Source: Phascolarctobacterium sp. (GTDB lineage: Bacteria > Bacillota > Negativicutes > Acidaminococcales > Acidaminococcaceae). Taken from it: a stretch of DNA of 9,520 nucleotides. Positions 6,686 through 9,520 of this stretch are shown one piece after another. The stretch spans positions 1 through 9,520 of the forward strand of contig JAKSOJ010000033.1 of NCBI GenBank assembly GCA_024405645.1, in the 5' to 3' direction. Position 1 is the stretch's first letter. Every line of letters starts with the position of its first letter. The translations under genes were made by a program, and so were the position numbers. The notes beneath the pieces were generated by a model. That model was not told where the DNA came from. It was given only the letters and a program-made list of their open reading frames with translations, and made no database searches.

Positions 6686-6697
6686 ATTACGCAACAT

Positions 6698-7669
6698 TTA
6701 GTTTTGAGATAGACTCTGTTGCTTACGCAACCTTTCTTTAATTAATTCTACAAAATCGCTTGGTCCCAATACTTTGAGCACCGGTCCAAAGCCAAGTAAT
6801 TTAATTAAAACTTCCGTAGCATCTAAGCCGTCAATATATAGTTTAACCTTCAGAATATCTCTTTCTTTATCGTAAACTGCTTCCTTTTGGTAATTGGAAA
6901 ACTCTACCATAAAGCGTTCCATAGCATTTCGCTCATCATAGAGTTCAATATCAATAATCTTTTCACCTTTATTACGTTTACTTAAAAAGTATTGTTGATA
7001 GTCTTCTTGAAGCTCCATATCGATTAATTCAATATTCTGAATACGCCCCAGATTTAAAACGCTATATCCCTTATAACAATCATTATCCAGTTCAACAGCC
7101 AAAAGTCTAAACCTGTCATTTTTTGGTGAATACTCAAATTTACAGGGTATGAAAAGACCATCTATCTCTTTCCCCCTTGCAGACAAATAATTGAGACGTA
7201 CTGCTTTTTTCCTATTCATAGCCTCTAGGAGCAAAGAAAAATGCCTTTGAATAGTATGTGACTCGTAATCGTCCCCTATATCAAATTGGTCAAAATTAAT
7301 GATATTATTTCCGTTAAACAAAGGAGCAACATCGCTTAATTTTTCTTTAGCAGCTACAATTTCATCAGGAGATAAAAAAAGCTTAGCTTTTTCATCTTCC
7401 AATACTGCTTTTAACCAAGCCTTTTCAAGCAAAGTTGGTGGCAAAGTTTGACCAGTTTTTACAATAGGCTCATAATCACCAGAACTATTTTTTCTAAACA
7501 AAGGCCAAGATTCTTCTCTAATGCTTGGTTCAAAATATAGTTCTGTTTCACCAAAGCCTGATTTATGAATAGTATCATGCATTTGCGCTGCAGTCTGTGT
7601 GCCATTTTTCAGAAGGCGGGACATAATGCGATAGTATTTTCCATAGATTTCAGAAAAGATTTCCATCAT
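6698..7669 (-). CDS. WYL-domain transcription regulator (second gene of a WYL pair)
   Basis: A 323-residue protein. Residues about 3-70 look like a winged-helix DNA-binding region (IYGKYYRIMSRLL at 8-20, then QTAAQMHDTIHKSGF at 25-39). The WYL sensor domain spans roughly 141-216 (AVRLNYLS at 156-163, then IPCKFEYSP, and a GYSVLNLGRI strand at 201-210). A WCX-type C-terminal domain spans about 237-316 and ends GFGPVLKVLGPSDFVELIKE. WYL domains in regulators are thought to sense ligands, possibly nucleic acid. The ATG overlaps the preceding gene by four bases (ATGA), so both are made from one message. Two ATGs stand in tandem: AGGAGG is four bases before the first and seven before the second, so initiation at the second (7666) is equally plausible. 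The target is unknown. Confidence 0.85.
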   Translation of the reverse strand: MMEIFSEIYGKYYRIMSRLLKNGTQTAAQMHDTIHKSGFGETELYFEPSIREESWPLFRKNSSGDYEPIVKTGQTLPPTLLEKAWLKAVLEDEKAKLFLSPDEIVAAKEKLSDVAPLFNGNNIINFDQFDIGDDYESHTIQRHFSLLLEAMNRKKAVRLNYLSARGKEIDGLFIPCKFEYSPKNDRFRLLAVELDNDCYKGYSVLNLGRIQNIELIDMELQEDYQQYFLSKRNKGEKIIDIELYDERNAMERFMVEFSNYQKEAVYDKERDILKVKLYIDGLDATEVLIKLLGFGPVLKVLGPSDFVELIKERLRKQQSLSQN

Positions 7670-8904
7670 TCATCCTCCTGTAAATACATCTCATACATAC
7701 GTTCAATATCAGTTTCAAAAACCTCTTTTATTTTTGGATTTTGGGAACTTACACTAATTACACGCCCAGTAAAACTTTTAATCCAAGGCAACATTTCACC
7801 TGCATCAAAGGTTGAAGTCGTATATTTAAAGTGGTTATCTCCCAAACGTTCCACTGTGCCCTTACGACCTTCCATTTTAAGACGCTCAAGGATATATTGC
7901 TCCTTTTCTTCATCCACAAAGAGCTCCATTTCCAATTTATCTAGACGAGCTGCACGTTTTACGCTCATTCCCCAAGCACTTGCTATCTTTTTATCTAATA
8001 GGGCAATTTCGTCATCAACAAATCGTTTAGGGAAAGGATCCAACAACTTTACTTCTTTGATATAATCCAAACGGAAACAGGTATAGAACCTACGATCCAC
8101 ACTAAGCATTAAAACAAAACGTCGTCCATTCTGCACACTGCTTAGTATTTTCATTGGAAAAGCAATAAAGGCACGAGTATCTTCTAGACGCTCACTATAA
8201 TTAGTGAACTGAATACAGCGTTTTTCTTCTATTGCTTTAACAATGTCAATCAGGATGGGATCATCTAAAACTTTTGCAAGATAATGATGCTTAAACCAAA
8301 AGTTATCATTTTGCAAATCGTTCTCCTGCATCAAATAGTTGCCAACTTCGCCAAATGGGGCCACCTCGCTAAAAAAAGCAAGAAAATCTGCAAGTTTTTC
8401 TTTTGGAATATAGTCTGTTATTTTTTCTTTGTTTAAGGTGTATTTATTGGCATGACCTTCTTTTTCTACCAAAAATATACCCTCATTTTGATATTCTTTT
8501 AACTTTTTACGAATAGTTTGAGTTTCAAACAAAAGCTCATATTTATAGCTAATAACATCAGCGATTTCATCAGCAGTAAGACTTTGACCATCGAGAATTT
8601 CCATTAGCAAAAAATGCAGAGTTATATCGTTATCGGTAAAGCTTTTAGAAGCATATGCCGCGTAAAAAGGATTGCTGGAAATATTATTAGTAGAAATAGT
8701 GATGCTGGTTCTTCTACCGTTTTTATCTTGAGAAAAAGTTACATAATCGTCTAAAAGACTATTAATACGACGACGAGCATCGTCATAGGAACGAGCAGAT
8801 TTTTGGTCATAGTCATCCCTTGTTTTATAACCATAGATAAAGAATTCTCGCATGTAATCTCGAATCTTACTGAAGTTTTTTACAAGTTCATTATATCCAG
8901 CCAT
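7666..8904 (-). CDS. WYL-domain transcription regulator (first gene of a WYL pair)
   Basis: A 412-residue protein. An N-terminal segment with FFIYGYKTR (21-29) and a basic helix SYDDARRRINSLL (39-51) precedes a winged helix at about 93-156 (ITLHFLLMEIL, then SLTADEIADVI, then an IRKKLKEYQNEGIF recognition region and a KYTL wing). A divergent WYL domain follows at roughly 217-290 (IQFTNYSE, then GRRFVLMLSVD and FRLDYIKEV), with a WCX-like end at about 325-405. The usual W-Y-L residues are poorly kept, so the fold call rests on overall pattern. AGGAGG lies seven bases before the ATG, downstream of an extended -10 promoter. It forms a tight operon with the second WYL gene and may act as a heterodimer with it, by analogy with PafB-PafC of Actinobacteria; that is inference. 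From memory, similar adjacent WYL pairs recur in Clostridia genomes without a defined role. Confidence 0.8.
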   Translation of the reverse strand: MAGYNELVKNFSKIRDYMREFFIYGYKTRDDYDQKSARSYDDARRRINSLLDDYVTFSQDKNGRRTSITISTNNISSNPFYAAYASKSFTDNDITLHFLLMEILDGQSLTADEIADVISYKYELLFETQTIRKKLKEYQNEGIFLVEKEGHANKYTLNKEKITDYIPKEKLADFLAFFSEVAPFGEVGNYLMQENDLQNDNFWFKHHYLAKVLDDPILIDIVKAIEEKRCIQFTNYSERLEDTRAFIAFPMKILSSVQNGRRFVLMLSVDRRFYTCFRLDYIKEVKLLDPFPKRFVDDEIALLDKKIASAWGMSVKRAARLDKLEMELFVDEEKEQYILERLKMEGRKGTVERLGDNHFKYTTSTFDAGEMLPWIKSFTGRVISVSSQNPKIKEVFETDIERMYEMYLQEDE

Positions 8905-8939
8905 TGCCCATCCTCCTACTTATTTCTACATCTAATAAT

Positions 8940-8968
8940 ATTGTAGCACAAAATTTTGCAGATGCTAT
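8940..8968 (-). promoter_or_regulatory. Candidate extended -10 promoter of the WYL operon
   Basis: On the minus strand TACAAT (8945-8940) is preceded by TGC, giving a TGnTACAAT extended -10. The -35 at 17 bases is weak (ATAGCA, 8968-8963). Transcription would start near 8933, about 29 bases before the ATG, and lies beyond the dnaJ terminator, so the WYL pair is probably its own unit. Confidence 0.5.
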
Positions 8969-8984
8969 ACCATATTTTGGACAG

Positions 8985-9014
8985 AAAAAACTCGGCCGAG
9001 TATCGACCGAGTTT
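8985..9014 (-). terminator. Intrinsic terminator of dnaJ
   Basis: Minus-strand stem AAACTCGG / CCGAGTTT, continued after one mismatch by CGA/TCG around a three-base loop. T residues follow down to 8985. It begins five bases past the dnaJ stop, as expected for the end of the heat-shock transcript. Confidence 0.88.
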
Positions 9015-9019
9015 AAGTT

Positions 9020-9520
9020 TTATTTGAAGAAATCTTTAACCTTATTCAAGAAAGATTTCTCTTCCGGATTAATATCGTCTTTGGCAACATCCTCAAACTT
9101 ACGCAAAGCATCCTTTTGCTTTTCGCTAAGCTTGGTAGGAATAACAACCTTAATGGTAACGTATTGGTCGCCTCTTTGGCCACCGCGCAAGGAAGGAACG
9201 CCCTTGCCTTTAATACGGAATACCTTGCCAGGTTGGGTTCCTTCTGGGATTTTCAAGGTTACTTGACCATCCAAAGTCGGAACTTTAATTTCTGCGCCCA
9301 AGGTTGCTTGAACGATATTTACAGGAACCTCGCAAAGAATTGTGGTGCCATCGCGTTCAAAATATTTGTGAGGTTTTACATGCAGATATACATAAAGATC
9401 GCCATAACCGCCACCCTTAGTACCTGCTTCACCCTCATTTGCTACGCGCATTCTAGAGCCATTATCCACACCTGCAGGAACTTTGATTTTAAGTTTCTTA
9501 TGAGTGCGAACGGTGCCCTT
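9020..9520 (-). CDS. dnaJ: Chaperone protein DnaJ, C-terminal part (5' end outside window)
   Basis: The last 166 residues of DnaJ, open to the right edge, with the stop at 9022-9020. It starts just after the zinc-finger region (KGTVRTHKKLKIKVPAGVD), then runs through the end of C-terminal domain I (GEAGTKGGGYGDLYV, about 31-45). Domain II begins at about 54 (FERDGTTILCEVPVNIVQATLGAEI at 54-78, then PTLDG and KIPEGTQPG). The dimerisation tail ends KVKDFFK. DnaJ is the Hsp40 co-chaperone that delivers unfolded proteins to DnaK and stimulates its ATPase in the cytoplasm. An internal GTG at 9469 could be mistaken for a start, but the homology runs unbroken upstream of it. In Firmicutes dnaJ normally ends an hrcA-grpE-dnaK-dnaJ operon, which fits the terminator directly after the stop. 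Confidence 0.96.
   Translation of the reverse strand, partial: KGTVRTHKKLKIKVPAGVDNGSRMRVANEGEAGTKGGGYGDLYVYLHVKPHKYFERDGTTILCEVPVNIVQATLGAEIKVPTLDGQVTLKIPEGTQPGKVFRIKGKGVPSLRGGQRGDQYVTIKVVIPTKLSEKQKDALRKFEDVAKDDINPEEKSFLNKVKDFFK

Noticed and set aside
7565..8065. 166-codon plus-strand open frame across the WYL gene junction
   Set aside because: Antisense to both WYL genes, low-complexity serine/arginine-rich translation, no upstream ribosome site.
6653..9014. Shared ACTCG...CGAGT core in the two terminators as a possible repeat or attachment-site pair flanking the WYL genes
   Set aside because: The shared part is only about five bases per arm and the loops and inner stems differ. Both are ordinary terminators, with no integrase or other mobility gene between them.
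8904..9266. 120-codon plus-strand open frame spanning the WYL promoter and dnaJ terminator
   Set aside because: It reads through a clear terminator hairpin and antisense dnaJ; not coding.

Overview
The window looks like chromosomal DNA from a low-to-moderate GC Firmicute (Bacillota). The grounds are strong AGGAGG-type ribosome binding sites, a lipoprotein-type solute-binding protein, an AT-rich intergenic region, and a paired WYL-regulator operon of a kind I recall from Clostridia-like genomes. A Negativicutes or Clostridia host is possible, but nothing here settles the genus. Four blocks are visible, with no mobile element, tRNA, rRNA or CRISPR array.

Block 1 (1-4913, minus strand) is a five-gene operon. 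It is transcribed right to left: a UgpB-like lipoprotein solute-binding protein, two CUT1-family permeases, a UgpC/MalK-type ATPase, and a TIM-barrel sugar-phosphate isomerase/epimerase-like enzyme cut off by the left edge. The last four genes overlap or lie 1 base apart. The binding-protein gene is separated from the first permease by 114 bases holding a long hairpin. Together they form a complete CUT1 importer (sugar, polyol phosphate or sn-glycerol-3-phosphate type) plus a probable enzyme for the imported compound.

Block 2 (4914-5278) is a 365-base, very AT-rich divergent control region. It holds candidate promoters in both directions and several inverted repeats, including a cluster of three TGTAA/TTACA half-sites.

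Block 3 (5279-6649, plus strand) is a single-gene unit for a sodium-coupled LeuT-fold (NSS/SNF) transporter with about 11 membrane segments. A bidirectional terminator shared with the next block follows it.

Block 4 (6698-8904, minus strand) is a two-gene operon of WYL-domain transcription regulators overlapping by 4 bases, with its own promoter. To its right is the 3' end of dnaJ (9020-9520, minus), closed by its own terminator, so the WYL pair is probably transcribed separately from the heat-shock genes.

Most of the window is ordinary metabolism, transport and housekeeping. The points most worth a second look are the intercistronic hairpin at 3520-3570, the divergent operator region, the substrate of the importer-plus-isomerase operon, and the uncharacterised WYL pair. 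I see no convincing undescribed defence or mobile system.
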